Source: Bacteroidales bacterium (lineage in GTDB: Bacteria > Bacteroidota > Bacteroidia > Bacteroidales > UBA3824). From it: a DNA stretch of 64,000 nucleotides. This document shows positions 25,117 through 34,150 of the stretch, piece by piece. Both the position numbers and the translations under genes were made by a program. How positions within the stretch are numbered: position 1 is the first letter of the stretch; every line of letters starts with the position of its first letter. Location: assembly GCA_017544805.1 (NCBI GenBank), contig JAFYDK010000116.1:1-64000 (forward strand). The letters run 5' to 3'. The notes under the pieces are model-generated. The model worked only from the letters and a program-made list of their open reading frames with translations. It did no database searches and was not told the DNA's origin.

Positions 25117-27270
25117 ATGGAATTCACTTGGGAAAATTTCAAAAATTCGTACAAGACAGAACAGGAAGCCCGTCAGGGGTTTGTAAGTTTTTGCGACAGT
25201 TTGATGGAGAAACTGTATCCGGACTTCAGCCTTAAAAATTCTGATGAAATTTCTGAAAATGAAAACAAAAAAGACCGTTCATTAGGTAAAAAATGTATAG
25301 TTTATTTACCAAAATATTTTCTTGACAGCGTTTCCAATTCACGCAAAGGACAAATACGCAAATCCTTAAACGATAATCTGCCTTACATGAAGGCTAATAA
25401 AATTACTCAATGGGTTTTGCTTTTGCCCCACGTTTTTTCTTTAGACGAAGAGTCGTGGTGGGAAAACTGGTCGCTTAGAATAAAACAAGAAAACGGCATC
25501 ACACCTACCGTAAAATTAGGCAATGAGCTGATTCAGTTGTCTGAAAAATTCAATCTCTCCCCCTTTGGAAACGAAGCTCCAAAAGAGGAAGAATCAAACG
25601 AAACGGACGACGATTTGATTGATTTTTCTTTTGACTATTCCGCCGAAGAAACTCAGGAAGAAAATCAAGAAGAAAGTCAAGAAAAAAATCAGGAAGAAAC
25701 CACTGAGTATCAAGAAGAAATAAACTCTAAAGAGCCGGAATCAGAAGAAAATTCTAAGGCAGCAACAGCTGCAAAACTTGTTGAAACAACGATTTCACAA
25801 GCCATGACTTCCAAAAAAGTTTCAGCAAAAAAGACTCATGAACCGACATTGGAAGAGTTGTCCTCAACATACGATTTCAAAACCAAATTTGAGGCTCTCG
25901 AGGCTGAAAAATTAGAATTGCCCGACAAAAAAGGAAATAACCAAAGGGCTGTTTTTGACAAACGCAGAGACGAAAGCAGCGTTAAAAATTATCTTAACGA
26001 TTTTGTTTTCGGCGATTTGTCGCAGTTTACGGGCAAAGACCTCATCAAAAAAGCACAAATTTACGTCAACAACGAACAATATTCTCGCGGCCTTTACATT
26101 TACGAATACGCAAAACAAAAAGACCTCGTAGACAGTTCCTTAGCGACAGATTACCGTAAAGGTTCAACAGAAAGCAGATTTCAACTCAATTATAAATACG
26201 CCATGATAAAAGGCGATTTGCTGTTTGCAAAACGCGATTTTATCAACGCTGCCGAAACTTACAAAAGTGCCTGCGAAGTTATTGATTCTTACCGCGAAAC
26301 ATTGGAAGAATACGAATCGGATATGTCCGTTACAACAACAAGCACTTCCCTTATGCGCAACAACGAGGCAATCGTAAAATATTACGAGGCATACGGCGAA
26401 GCTCTTTTACAGGTCGGCGATTTTACGGGCGCATTAGAAAAATTTGCTCTGGCTTTGGATCACGACCCCTCAAACAGAAATATTCAAGACCGTTATGACT
26501 TAGCTGAATATTTGGAAAAAGGTTCAAACTTTTTCTCCAACAAATGGCTTTCGTGGTTGAATATTTTCATTGCACCGTTCTATTATTTCAAAGCCAGAAA
26601 AATAGATCCGAGTATCAAAGAGCTTGAAAAAGCGGAAAAACTCCGCCGCAAAGCAATTTGGGGACTTGTAGTGATATTCTTGTTGTTAGCAGGAGTTTTT
26701 GCATTATTATATTTAGGAAAAAAACTTGCCGATTCTACCGTTCAAACTAAAAAGGGTGGAATCAGCGTTAATACGGCCTCAACACCGCTTACACTGCAAA
26801 TCAGCAAAGGCGATTATTACATGGACAAAATTTCGCCCGAAAATCCGCATTTCATCGACTCTGCAATTGCTGCATATCAGCGCGCTCTTAGAATCGACAA
26901 CACGGACACTAACGCTGAAAACGGTTATCAAAAAGCCTGCATCGCAAGAGCAAATTATCTGACACAAGTTCAACAGCATATTTCAACCGACAGCGCATCA
27001 TATTTCTTGAGTATGCGCCGCCCGACTGAAGGTTTAAGACTGTTTAAATATATGTACGACCCGGAAGACAAAACCAAAGGAAAATTCGGTTTCGTTGATA
27101 CTTTGGGCAACGTGATAATTGCTCCGATGTTTGACTTCAATTATAAAAACATGAACGAACAAGGCGAAACGTTCTACAACGGCAAAGCCAAAGTTTGTTT
27201 GAAGGTTGCTGACAACGATACAGTTTATTTCTACATAGATCAACGCGGCAATAAGATTGAAGATTTTTAA
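25117..27270 (+). CDS. membrane protein with N-terminal nuclease-like domain, TPRs and WG repeat
   Basis: A 717-aa protein in five parts. Residues 1-150 are a globular domain (KKCIVYLPKYF, then TQWVLLLPHVF and EESWWENW) that loosely recalls the restriction-nuclease-like sensor domains at the start of some Bacteroidota conflict proteins. A Glu/Gln-rich linker covers about 165-215. TPR-like helices follow at about 290-480 (KAQIYVNNEQYSRGLYIYEY; NEAIVKYYEAYGEALLQVGD). A membrane helix is at about 513-534. An outer TPR and a WG-type repeat (KFGFVDTLGNVIIAPMFDF) end the protein. The catalytic residues of a nuclease cannot be confirmed. It is encoded next to the sigma-like and membrane-protein genes. 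Confidence 0.6.
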   Translation: MEFTWENFKNSYKTEQEARQGFVSFCDSLMEKLYPDFSLKNSDEISENENKKDRSLGKKCIVYLPKYFLDSVSNSRKGQIRKSLNDNLPYMKANKITQWVLLLPHVFSLDEESWWENWSLRIKQENGITPTVKLGNELIQLSEKFNLSPFGNEAPKEEESNETDDDLIDFSFDYSAEETQEENQEESQEKNQEETTEYQEEINSKEPESEENSKAATAAKLVETTISQAMTSKKVSAKKTHEPTLEELSSTYDFKTKFEALEAEKLELPDKKGNNQRAVFDKRRDESSVKNYLNDFVFGDLSQFTGKDLIKKAQIYVNNEQYSRGLYIYEYAKQKDLVDSSLATDYRKGSTESRFQLNYKYAMIKGDLLFAKRDFINAAETYKSACEVIDSYRETLEEYESDMSVTTTSTSLMRNNEAIVKYYEAYGEALLQVGDFTGALEKFALALDHDPSNRNIQDRYDLAEYLEKGSNFFSNKWLSWLNIFIAPFYYFKARKIDPSIKELEKAEKLRRKAIWGLVVIFLLLAGVFALLYLGKKLADSTVQTKKGGISVNTASTPLTLQISKGDYYMDKISPENPHFIDSAIAAYQRALRIDNTDTNAENGYQKACIARANYLTQVQQHISTDSASYFLSMRRPTEGLRLFKYMYDPEDKTKGKFGFVDTLGNVIIAPMFDFNYKNMNEQGETFYNGKAKVCLKVADNDTVYFYIDQRGNKIEDF

Positions 27271-27291
27271 CCGCATTATGTTTATACTTTA

Positions 27292-27366
27292 AACGTAAGG
27301 GGTTGTCCCTAAAGTGGAGTTTTTTTTTAAATAATCGCCTAAGGGACAATCCTTTACGTTTTTTTT
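27292..27366 (+). terminator. 19-bp inverted-repeat terminator
   Basis: The arms 27292-27310 and 27342-27360 pair over 19 nt with two wobble or mismatch positions, and a T8 run follows. It ends the TPR-WG gene. The T-rich end runs into TATATTTC (near -7 consensus), which may be the promoter of the next gene. Confidence 0.8.
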
Positions 27367-27389
27367 ATATTTCTAATGAAAAGAAAAAT

Positions 27390-27977
27390 ATGAAACCTTT
27401 TTTATTTCTGACATTACTTTTAGTTTTGACATTAACAAGCCTTAAAGCTCAAAATTTTTCCGGTAATGTGATTTTAGGCATCAACGGAGCGCAAGTAGAC
27501 GGCGATACACAGTCAGGATACAAAAAAGCCGGTTTAAAACTCGGTTTTGACGTTTCATTATTTGATGAAAAAAAAGTTTCCTACGAAACGGGATTGAATT
27601 TTTCGTCAAAAGGTGCAATCGACAAAGTAAACGGCTTTACGCAGTTTAAAACATCGCTCAATTACATTGAAATTCCTTTACTGCTGAATATCAGACTATT
27701 AGAAAAGTTTTCTTTTATTGCAGGTGCTTCATACAATTATCTTATCTCGTCCAAAATAACGGAATATGACGGAACAGAAACCAAAGACCCTGATTACCTT
27801 AAAAACTATGACATAAATGCCGTTACAGGAATAAAAACCGACATTTGGAGCGGATTTGAACTCAGAGCAATTTTCAATTACACATTAGGACACATAACAT
27901 CAGATCCCGATATGAAATATTGGCGCAATAACGTTTTGAATCTGTCAATCGTAAAAAAATTCGGACTTAAAAAATGA
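27390..27977 (+). CDS. small outer-membrane beta-barrel protein (PorT/OMP_b-brl_2 type)
   Basis: A 195-aa exported protein, started at MKPFLFLTLLLVLTL, a typical signal peptide cut after SLKAQ; the longer frame upstream runs through a terminator. The mature part consists of alternating beta strands (NVILGINGAQVDG, AGLKLGFDVSLF, NYIEIPLLLNIRLL) typical of 8-10-stranded barrels, and ends LSIVKKFGLKK. The ubiX gene overlaps its end by 4 nt (ATGA), so they are translationally coupled. Its function is not known. Confidence 0.82.
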   Translation: MKPFLFLTLLLVLTLTSLKAQNFSGNVILGINGAQVDGDTQSGYKKAGLKLGFDVSLFDEKKVSYETGLNFSSKGAIDKVNGFTQFKTSLNYIEIPLLLNIRLLEKFSFIAGASYNYLISSKITEYDGTETKDPDYLKNYDINAVTGIKTDIWSGFELRAIFNYTLGHITSDPDMKYWRNNVLNLSIVKKFGLKK

Positions 27978-28528
27978 AAATTTTAGTTGCAATAACAGGT
28001 GCAAGCGGCAGCATTTACGCTCAAAGACTTCTCTTAAATTTAGAAAATTCGCCCAAAATTGATAAAATTTCAGTAGTATTTTCAAAAAATGCGATAAAAA
28101 TTTATGAATCAGAATTAAAAACGACGGTCAAAGAAACTAAAAAAATACAGATTTTTGAAGCTCAGGATTTCACAGCACCCTTTGCCTCAGGCAGCGGAGA
28201 ATGTGATGCAATGATAATATGCCCGTGCTCGGCGGGCAGTTTAGGAAGAATAGCCTCAGGCGTTTCAGATTCGCTTATAACACGAGCCGCTGATGTAATG
28301 TTAAAAGAAAGACGCCCGTTAATTTTAGTTTTAAGGGAAACTCCTTACAATTTGATTCATATAAAAAATATGGAAACTCTTACACTCGCCGGCGCAATTA
28401 TATGTCCTGCTTGTCCGTCATTTTATTCCAACCCTCAAAACATAACGCAACTCGTTGATACCGTGGTTTTAAGGATTCTCGACATACTAAAAATTCCAAA
28501 TAACGGCTTCAAATGGGGCAAAAACTAA
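27974..28528 (+). CDS. ubiX: UbiX flavin prenyltransferase
   Basis: A 184-aa enzyme that joins a dimethylallyl group to FMN to make prenylated FMN, the cofactor of UbiD-type decarboxylases. The flavoprotein-family N-terminus VAITGASGSIYAQRLL and the C-terminal RETPYN...AGAIICPACPSFY segment with conserved residues are present. The partner UbiD is not in the window. It overlaps the preceding barrel gene by 4 nt. Confidence 0.95.
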   Translation: MKILVAITGASGSIYAQRLLLNLENSPKIDKISVVFSKNAIKIYESELKTTVKETKKIQIFEAQDFTAPFASGSGECDAMIICPCSAGSLGRIASGVSDSLITRAADVMLKERRPLILVLRETPYNLIHIKNMETLTLAGAIICPACPSFYSNPQNITQLVDTVVLRILDILKIPNNGFKWGKN

Positions 28529-28836
28529 CTTATTGATTATCAAAACTTTAAAATTTTAATATTTTTTAACTTTTTAGCTTCAAGCATACTTGTATTAAAG
28601 AAAAACAAATAAAAAAATATCGTTTTTAGCCACATTTTTATATATTTTTAAGCACGAAAAGTAAAATTTTGTTCAAAAAATTTGGAGCGTATTTTTCGTT
28701 ATTTTAACTTTGCCAAAAGAAAATCAAAACAGACTTTTTGTTAAATACGGAAAGCTTTTTAGACTCAATTGATTATAAATCACAATAAAAATTTATAATT
28801 AACTGAATTAAAAACTTTAAAAAAAAAGCTTTCACC
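28529..28836 (+). promoter_or_regulatory. promoter and structured 5' leader of the broken lysozyme gene
   Basis: A -7 box TAACTTTG at 28705-28712 predicts a leader of about 120 nt. In it GAAAGCTTTTT (28750-28760) is exactly complementary to AAAAAGCTTTC (28823-28833), which ends 3 nt before the ATG. Inside, 28769-28780 pairs with 28791-28802 around a 10-nt loop. The outer stem would cover the ribosome entry region. The sequence 28529-28700 is AT-rich, and I see no gene in it. Confidence 0.5.
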
Positions 28837-29643
28837 ATGAAAAAGTTAGTTTATTACATTACGCTTTTAAGCGTTAACATTCTGAATTCAAGCAGCGCGA
28901 CTGCCCCTGAAATCAGAAAAACGGATTTCAATCCGATTGTTATCAGAATTGATAACTTTACGAACAATTTTTCGGAATTGGAAAATTGTTGCAGTTTTAG
29001 AAATTATTATGCGCAGAAGATTTCATTCTCGCCGCCTTGACCTGAAGAAGAAACTGAAGGACAAAAAACAGTAGCAAAGAAAGAAAACAAGAAAAAATCA
29101 AAAGAAAAACTTGTTTTCAACTTTCCTAAAACAGAAAGTTTCAGAACTCTGTATGAAGAGACAATCAGTTTCATAAAAAAACACGAAGGTTTTGCCAGCG
29201 GAAAACCTTATTACTGCGTTGCCGGTTATCTTACAATCGGTTACGGACACGTAATCAAGGAAAACGAAAATTTCGGCGAAAAAATTTCTAAGAAACAAGC
29301 TGACAAACTTTTAAGAAAGGACTTCAACAAGTGTTTGGCATTAGCTCAAAAACACACGAAAAACCTTTCTGAAAACAAACTTTTGGCCGTTGCGCATTTT
29401 ATCTACGCAAAAGGCATAGGCAGTTATTTGAAAAGCAATTTAAAAAAGAAAATTGATATGAATGAAAATCCTGAATACGAATTCCTTAAATGGTGCAATT
29501 ATCACACACCTAAAGGCAATCTCGTAAAAAGCAAATATTGTCTAAAAATCCGCGAGTGGGAGGTCAAAATGTTTAATTCGGATACTCTTAAAAACGATTC
29601 GGATACTCTTAAAACGGAATTTATAGAAAAAAGCGAAATCTAA
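28837..29643 (+). pseudogene. GH24 lysozyme-type gene interrupted by one in-frame TGA
   Basis: One frame runs from ATG 28837 to TAA 29643 but is broken at 29038-29040 by TGA. Before it is an N-terminal signal-like segment and linker (67 aa). After it are 201 residues with a complete GH24 lysozyme core: catalytic Glu in FIKKHEGF, then the substrate loop YYCVAGYLTIGYGHV with Cys in the usual Asp position (as in some P1-like lysozymes) and the Thr of TIGYGH, then helices to a Cys-containing tail. No ATG, GTG or TTG start precedes the catalytic Glu. Either the gene is inactive through a point mutation (for example GGA or CGA to TGA), or the stop is read through. Lysozymes of this group cleave peptidoglycan. 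Confidence 0.8.
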
Positions 29644-29668
29644 AAATTTAGATTCCGCTTTTTTTATT
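29632..29668. terminator. terminator overlapping the lysozyme stop codon
   Basis: AGCG-A-AATCTAAA (29632-29644) pairs with TTTAGATT-C-CGCT (29647-29659), with one mismatch, then a T7 run. A-rich sequence on the left makes it usable from the minus strand too, for the convergent GH43 gene. Confidence 0.7.
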
Positions 29669-29670
29669 TT

Positions 29671-31260
29671 CTATTCACTTATCGTAAAACTATCAAAATC
29701 TGCATAACCGCCGGGTTGTTTCGTCGCATAATTAAATAATGCAAAACGTTGTCCCATGAAATGATCAAGTCTGTAAACCATTTTCAAGGTATCGCCCAAA
29801 GGTTTGAAATCTTTACCGTCGAAAGAATAGAAGAAATTAGCCTCATCTTTTCTATCCTTAAAATCACAAACGGCTTTCAAATAAACTGTCTGCGAATTAC
29901 AATCCACACTTGCCGTTTCTTTTTGCGGAACAGTTTTGCCTCTTTCCTCAGTCTGATTATCAACGGTTACGATATATTTTTTACCGTTATCATTTTTAAC
30001 ACCGATATAACCGAATTTGCCGGCAAGAAGCGCAAGACCTGCAACATCACCGTCTTTCAATTCATTGACATCCAATGAGATAACAGCCTGAGATTTAGGT
30101 CCGAAAGTTCTCTGCGAAAGCATATTACGGCTTTGCAAAAATATACTGTCCACTCTGCCGGTTTTCAATCTCAAAAAGCCTTTCCTATTAGACAACGACC
30201 ACAAACTATTGTCAGGATTGTGATTCCACTGCCAAACAAGCTTCAATTTATCACTTTCAAAATCGTCGCTATCAACAATGCCGGGTATCAAACCCTTGCT
30301 TTTGGGCAAATCCAAGGTATCAGGAACTTTTCCGTCAACACCCAAAACAGGCCAGCCGTCTTTCCACTGAACGGGAACAATATACGGAATTCTGCCGACA
30401 GCTCCTCTATCGCCGAACAAATAAGCATACCATTTTCCATCTGGAGTATCAATAAGACCGCCTTGAGCAACTCCCTGATCCTGAAATACAACTTTTCCCT
30501 CGTAAGGTCCGAATAAATTGTCAGCCCTATGACAGATAACGGTACGCATTCCGCCCCAAGGCCAAACGATATTGAAAAGATAATATTTTCCGTTGATTTT
30601 AAACATTTGAGAACCTTCGGCATTGAGCATAAGGCTGTCTCCGGCAGGTTTTCCCGCATTTTCAATCAAAACTTTTTCGGTGCCGGGTTTTATACCGCTA
30701 AAATCGGGTTCAACCTCCCTTATCGAGAGTTTTCCGTTACCGTTAATCATATAAATTTTGCCGTCATCTTCAAAAACAATAGTATGGTCGTGAAGCGAAG
30801 GTGAAAACTCGTATCTTTCCCATTTGCCGCCTTCAATGTTATCGGTTATAAAGAAATATGTTTTTGCCGTTACTTGGTCGAAAGTGCTGACAATGAATTT
30901 GTTATTAACATATCTAATACAAGATGCCCATGAACCTTTTCCGTAAGTATTTTTACCATTTTTAAGCTCAGTTTCGTCCTTTTCACCGAGTATGTCATAA
31001 CAATAATTTACGATTTTCCAATTCGTTAAATCCTTTGAACTCATAATCGGAACACCCGGATTCATGTGCATTGTAGTACTACTCATGTAATAAGTATCGC
31101 CTACTCTTAACATCGACATATCAGGAACGTCAGCCCAAATAACGGGATTTAGACAACCTAATTCAACATTTTCAGCATTTTTGCTAGAAGGTTTGTTACC
31201 GCAACCAAAAAGAAAGGCAGCTGCAGACAAACAAAGTGATAAAACTATTTTATGCTTCAT
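29671..31260 (-). CDS. GH43-family glycoside hydrolase lipoprotein (beta-xylosidase/arabinofuranosidase type)
   Basis: A 529-aa secreted enzyme. The start was set at MKHKIVLSLCLS, a lipoprotein signal with lipobox LFGC; the longer frame would overlap dusB. The N-terminal five-bladed propeller begins with NPVIWADVPDMSMLRVGDTYY (catalytic Asp region), followed by SSTTMHMNPGVPIMSS, the transition-state Asp near DHTIVFEDD, and EGSQMFKINGKYY (catalytic acid Glu). A C-terminal beta-sandwich (about 350-529) follows. This order is typical of GH43 enzymes acting on xylan or arabinan side chains. It stands outside any sus-type polysaccharide-utilisation locus. It starts 14 nt after dusB ends and is probably co-transcribed. 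Confidence 0.88.
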   Translation of the reverse strand: MKHKIVLSLCLSAAAFLFGCGNKPSSKNAENVELGCLNPVIWADVPDMSMLRVGDTYYMSSTTMHMNPGVPIMSSKDLTNWKIVNYCYDILGEKDETELKNGKNTYGKGSWASCIRYVNNKFIVSTFDQVTAKTYFFITDNIEGGKWERYEFSPSLHDHTIVFEDDGKIYMINGNGKLSIREVEPDFSGIKPGTEKVLIENAGKPAGDSLMLNAEGSQMFKINGKYYLFNIVWPWGGMRTVICHRADNLFGPYEGKVVFQDQGVAQGGLIDTPDGKWYAYLFGDRGAVGRIPYIVPVQWKDGWPVLGVDGKVPDTLDLPKSKGLIPGIVDSDDFESDKLKLVWQWNHNPDNSLWSLSNRKGFLRLKTGRVDSIFLQSRNMLSQRTFGPKSQAVISLDVNELKDGDVAGLALLAGKFGYIGVKNDNGKKYIVTVDNQTEERGKTVPQKETASVDCNSQTVYLKAVCDFKDRKDEANFFYSFDGKDFKPLGDTLKMVYRLDHFMGQRFALFNYATKQPGGYADFDSFTISE

Positions 31261-31273
31261 ATAATTTTGATTT

Positions 31274-32254
31274 TTAACTATATTTTTCATTTATCTCGTC
31301 CAAAACCCTAAAAATTTCATCAGGATCCATAGAGGTTACAAGCTTCATACGGTAATTCTTAAAATCAGGTAACGCCTTGAAATACTGAGAGTAATGCCGG
31401 CGCATTTCTAAAATTCCACGTTTATCGCCTTTCCAATCCATAGAAGTTTTCAGTTGAAGTTTTGCAAGATTTACTCTCTCTGTAACGGAAGGTTCTTCAG
31501 GCATAACACCAGTTTCAAGATATTCTCTCACGGTCTTAAAAATCCACGGACAACCTACTGCCGCACGACCTATCATAATACCATCAACACCGTAACGGTC
31601 AATCATTTGCTTCGCTTTTTCAGGAGAATCAACATCTCCGTTGCCTATTATCGGAATTTTTATGCGCGGATTATTTTTAACCTGACCAATTAATGTCCAA
31701 TCAGCCTCACCTTTATAAAGTTGCATTCGTGTTCTACCGTGAATCGCCAAGGCTTTGATACCGCAATCCTGAAGTTTTTCGGCAAGTTCGGGTATTATTT
31801 TAGAATCCTCGTCCCAACCGAGACGGGTTTTTACTGTAACAGGCACATCAGGAACGGCCTCTACAACTTTTCTAACGATTTCCAACATCAAGGGAACGTT
31901 TTGCAAAAGTCCTGCACCATCGCCTCGAGTTGCTATTTTTTTTACGGGACAACCGCAATTTATATCAATTAAATCCGGTTTCGCCTCACGTGCAATTTGC
32001 GCTGCCTCAGCCATGTGCAAAGGGTCATGTCCATAAATCTGAATGCCGACAGGACGCTCTGAATCCTCTAAGTGCATTTTTTGTACGGTCTTGTCAATAT
32101 TTCTGACAAGTGCCTCACTTGCAACAAATTCCGTATACATCAAATCAGCTCCGTATTGTTTGCAAATATAACGAAACGATACATCAGTAACATCCTCCAT
32201 CGGCGCAAGTATCAACGGATAACGATTGATTTCTATATTTCCGATTTTTAACAT
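31274..32254 (-). CDS. dusB: tRNA-dihydrouridine synthase (DusB)
   Basis: A 326-aa FMN enzyme that reduces uridines in the tRNA D-loop. The TIM-barrel signature starts LAPMEDVTDVSFR, the active-site Cys is in INCGCPVKKI, and the FMN-binding region is near IIGNGDVDSPEKA and GVDGIMIGRAA. The C-terminal helical tRNA-binding domain is present. It is upstream of the GH43 gene and downstream of the response-regulator gene, all on the minus strand. Confidence 0.95.
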   Translation of the reverse strand: MLKIGNIEINRYPLILAPMEDVTDVSFRYICKQYGADLMYTEFVASEALVRNIDKTVQKMHLEDSERPVGIQIYGHDPLHMAEAAQIAREAKPDLIDINCGCPVKKIATRGDGAGLLQNVPLMLEIVRKVVEAVPDVPVTVKTRLGWDEDSKIIPELAEKLQDCGIKALAIHGRTRMQLYKGEADWTLIGQVKNNPRIKIPIIGNGDVDSPEKAKQMIDRYGVDGIMIGRAAVGCPWIFKTVREYLETGVMPEEPSVTERVNLAKLQLKTSMDWKGDKRGILEMRRHYSQYFKALPDFKNYRMKLVTSMDPDEIFRVLDEINEKYS

Positions 32255-32268
32255 TTTCTTTTAAAGAA

Positions 32269-32307
32269 AAAAGAAATTCCCCTGACAAACACAAACCAAT
32301 TTCTTTT
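32269..32307 (-). terminator. probable terminator of the response-regulator gene
   Basis: A perfect 10-bp inverted repeat, AAAAGAAATT (32269-32278) with AATTTCTTTT (32298-32307), begins next to the stop codon and continues into TTTTTTC on the minus strand. The stem is AT-rich, so the efficiency is uncertain. Confidence 0.45.
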
Positions 32308-33033
32308 CTATTCCACAAATTTATAACCAACACCTTTGACAGTACGGATATAATCTTCACCGATTTTTTCACGGAGTTTCCTAATGTGAACATCTATTGT
32401 ACGATCGCCAACAACAATAGAATCACCCCAAATTGCAGAATAAATTTCGTCGCGGGTGAAAACTTTTTCCGGTTTGGATATTAACAAAAGTAACAAAGAA
32501 AACTCTTTTCTCGGTAATGCCAATTCTACACCGTCGTTAATAACGGTATATTTCTCTCTGTCAATCACCAACTTACCGAGTCTGATAATGTTTCCTTCCG
32601 AAACCTCAGCAAAATCGTCAGTCTTACCGAAACGTTTCAACAAAGCACTTACTCTCGAAATCAAAACTTTCGGTTTGATCGGTTTAGAAATGTAATCATC
32701 AGCTCCTGCCTCAAATCCGGCTATTTGTGAATAATCTTCGCTTCTTGCCGTCAAAAATGCAACGACCGTATTGTTCAAAGCCGGTTGTTTGCGGATTTCT
32801 TCACAAGTTTCGATACCGTCCATTTCAGGCATCATCACGTCTAATATTATAAGGTGCGGAAGATACTGTTTCGCCAATTTAATTGCATCTTTTCCGTTGC
32901 CGGCTGTAAACACATTAAAACCGGCTTTCTTTAAGTTGTATGACAAAAACTCAAGAATATCGGCTTCGTCATCAACCAAAAGAATTTTGTAATTGTTGTT
33001 GCTGTTAGCAGCGTTGTTAGTATTGTTCTCCAT
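32308..33033 (-). CDS. OmpR/PhoB-family response regulator
   Basis: A 241-aa protein. The receiver domain (residues 12-128) has the acidic pair DDEAD, the phospho-accepting Asp in LIILDVMMPEMDG, the switch Thr/Ser in FLTARSE and the conserved Lys in ISKPIKP. The winged helix (about 145-241) ends with the classic VGDRTIDVHIRKLREKIGE and TVKGVGYKF. An Asn-rich N-terminus (NNTNNAANSNNN) precedes the receiver. Encoded 14 nt after the histidine kinase gene; a PhoB/PhoR-like pair is likely, though no phosphate genes are near. Confidence 0.95.
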   Translation of the reverse strand: MENNTNNAANSNNNYKILLVDDEADILEFLSYNLKKAGFNVFTAGNGKDAIKLAKQYLPHLIILDVMMPEMDGIETCEEIRKQPALNNTVVAFLTARSEDYSQIAGFEAGADDYISKPIKPKVLISRVSALLKRFGKTDDFAEVSEGNIIRLGKLVIDREKYTVINDGVELALPRKEFSLLLLLISKPEKVFTRDEIYSAIWGDSIVVGDRTIDVHIRKLREKIGEDYIRTVKGVGYKFVE

Positions 33034-33047
33034 AGCAGTAAATATGT

Positions 33048-34124
33048 TTAATCAGTAACGGCAGCTTTTTCCAATGTAAATGAAAAAGTCGTACCCTCAT
33101 TAATTTTGCTTTTTACCATAATACGTTCTCCGTGAGCCTCAAGGATATGTTTAACAATAGCCAAACCTAATCCCGTACCACCGCTTTGCGAGCTGCGCGA
33201 TTTATCAACACGGAAAAAACGTTCAAATATACGTTTGATATTTTCCTCATCAATTCCTATTCCCGTATCCTGAACCTCTACAAGCCATTTATTGTCAATA
33301 TCATAGATACCGACAGTAGTTGAGCCGTCTTCACGACCGTAATTTATGGAATTGACAACAAGGTTTGAAATAACTTCAAAAATCCTCGTCTTGTCGGCAT
33401 TAACATAAATCGGCGGTGTCGGTTTGAAATCAGTTTTCAAAGTTATACGTTTCTTTTCGGCCTTGATTTCGTAAAGTTCCATTATATCGTTTACAACGGC
33501 GGCAAGGTCAAAAACCTCATAATTCAATTTCAAATTGCCAGTCTCAAATTTAGAAATAGTTTCCAAATCGTTAACTATCGAAATCAAACGGTTGATATTC
33601 TTGTCCGTCCTTTCAAGATATTTAATACAGATTTCAGGATCTTCTGAACCACCGTCAATAAGCGTAGAAATGTATCCCTGAATATTAAACAAAGGCGTTT
33701 TCAACTCATGTGAAACATTACCAATATATTCTTTTCTGTATTTTTCGTTGCGTTTGAGCATCGCAATCTCCTGAGTTCTATCTTTTGCCCATTTTGCAAC
33801 ATCATCGTTTACTTGTTCAATAATACCATTAACGTCTTGAGAGCCAGAGTCATCAATTTTTAGTTTCAACTGTTCCGCATCAGCCTTTGAATAACTCTCC
33901 AACGTGCCGTATATAGGTTTTACTTGCGCCCTGACATAATTATCAAAAACCCTTTTTAATATGAAAAACGAGAGTATTCCGACTCCAATCATAAATACTC
34001 CAACCATAGCCATCCATGAAGAAACACTCTCCATAAAACATGCTACTGTCATTGATACCCCCACCGTCACGGAAATTATAACGGCAATTATCAACGACAA
34101 TTTACTTGCAGAATAATTTTTCAT
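33048..34124 (-). CDS. PhoR-like sensor histidine kinase
   Basis: A 358-aa inner-membrane kinase with two N-terminal membrane helices (about 8-28 and 36-56) and a very short outer loop, so the stimulus is probably sensed in the membrane or the cytoplasm. The phospho-accepting His is in NVSHELKTPLFNI. The N box (VVNSINYG), G1 (DTGIGIDEENI), F box (FFRVDKSR) and G2 (GTGLGLAI) motifs are all intact. There is no HAMP or PAS domain that I can see. It is cotranscribed with its response regulator. Confidence 0.94.
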   Translation of the reverse strand: MKNYSASKLSLIIAVIISVTVGVSMTVACFMESVSSWMAMVGVFMIGVGILSFFILKRVFDNYVRAQVKPIYGTLESYSKADAEQLKLKIDDSGSQDVNGIIEQVNDDVAKWAKDRTQEIAMLKRNEKYRKEYIGNVSHELKTPLFNIQGYISTLIDGGSEDPEICIKYLERTDKNINRLISIVNDLETISKFETGNLKLNYEVFDLAAVVNDIMELYEIKAEKKRITLKTDFKPTPPIYVNADKTRIFEVISNLVVNSINYGREDGSTTVGIYDIDNKWLVEVQDTGIGIDEENIKRIFERFFRVDKSRSSQSGGTGLGLAIVKHILEAHGERIMVKSKINEGTTFSFTLEKAAVTD

Positions 34125-34150
34125 AATAAATGTCCATTAAATTTTAGTCG

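Noticed and set aside
27303..27389. Longer start for the outer-membrane barrel gene
   Set aside because: The extension reads through the terminator hairpin and would hide the signal peptide.
29038..29040. Selenocysteine codon
   Set aside because: No SECIS-like stem-loop is evident right after the TGA, and the position lies in a Pro/Glu linker rather than an active site.
29335..29643. Separate lysozyme-like gene starting at TTG 29335
   Set aside because: The start would lack the catalytic Glu and the whole substrate loop; it is the 3' half of the interrupted gene.
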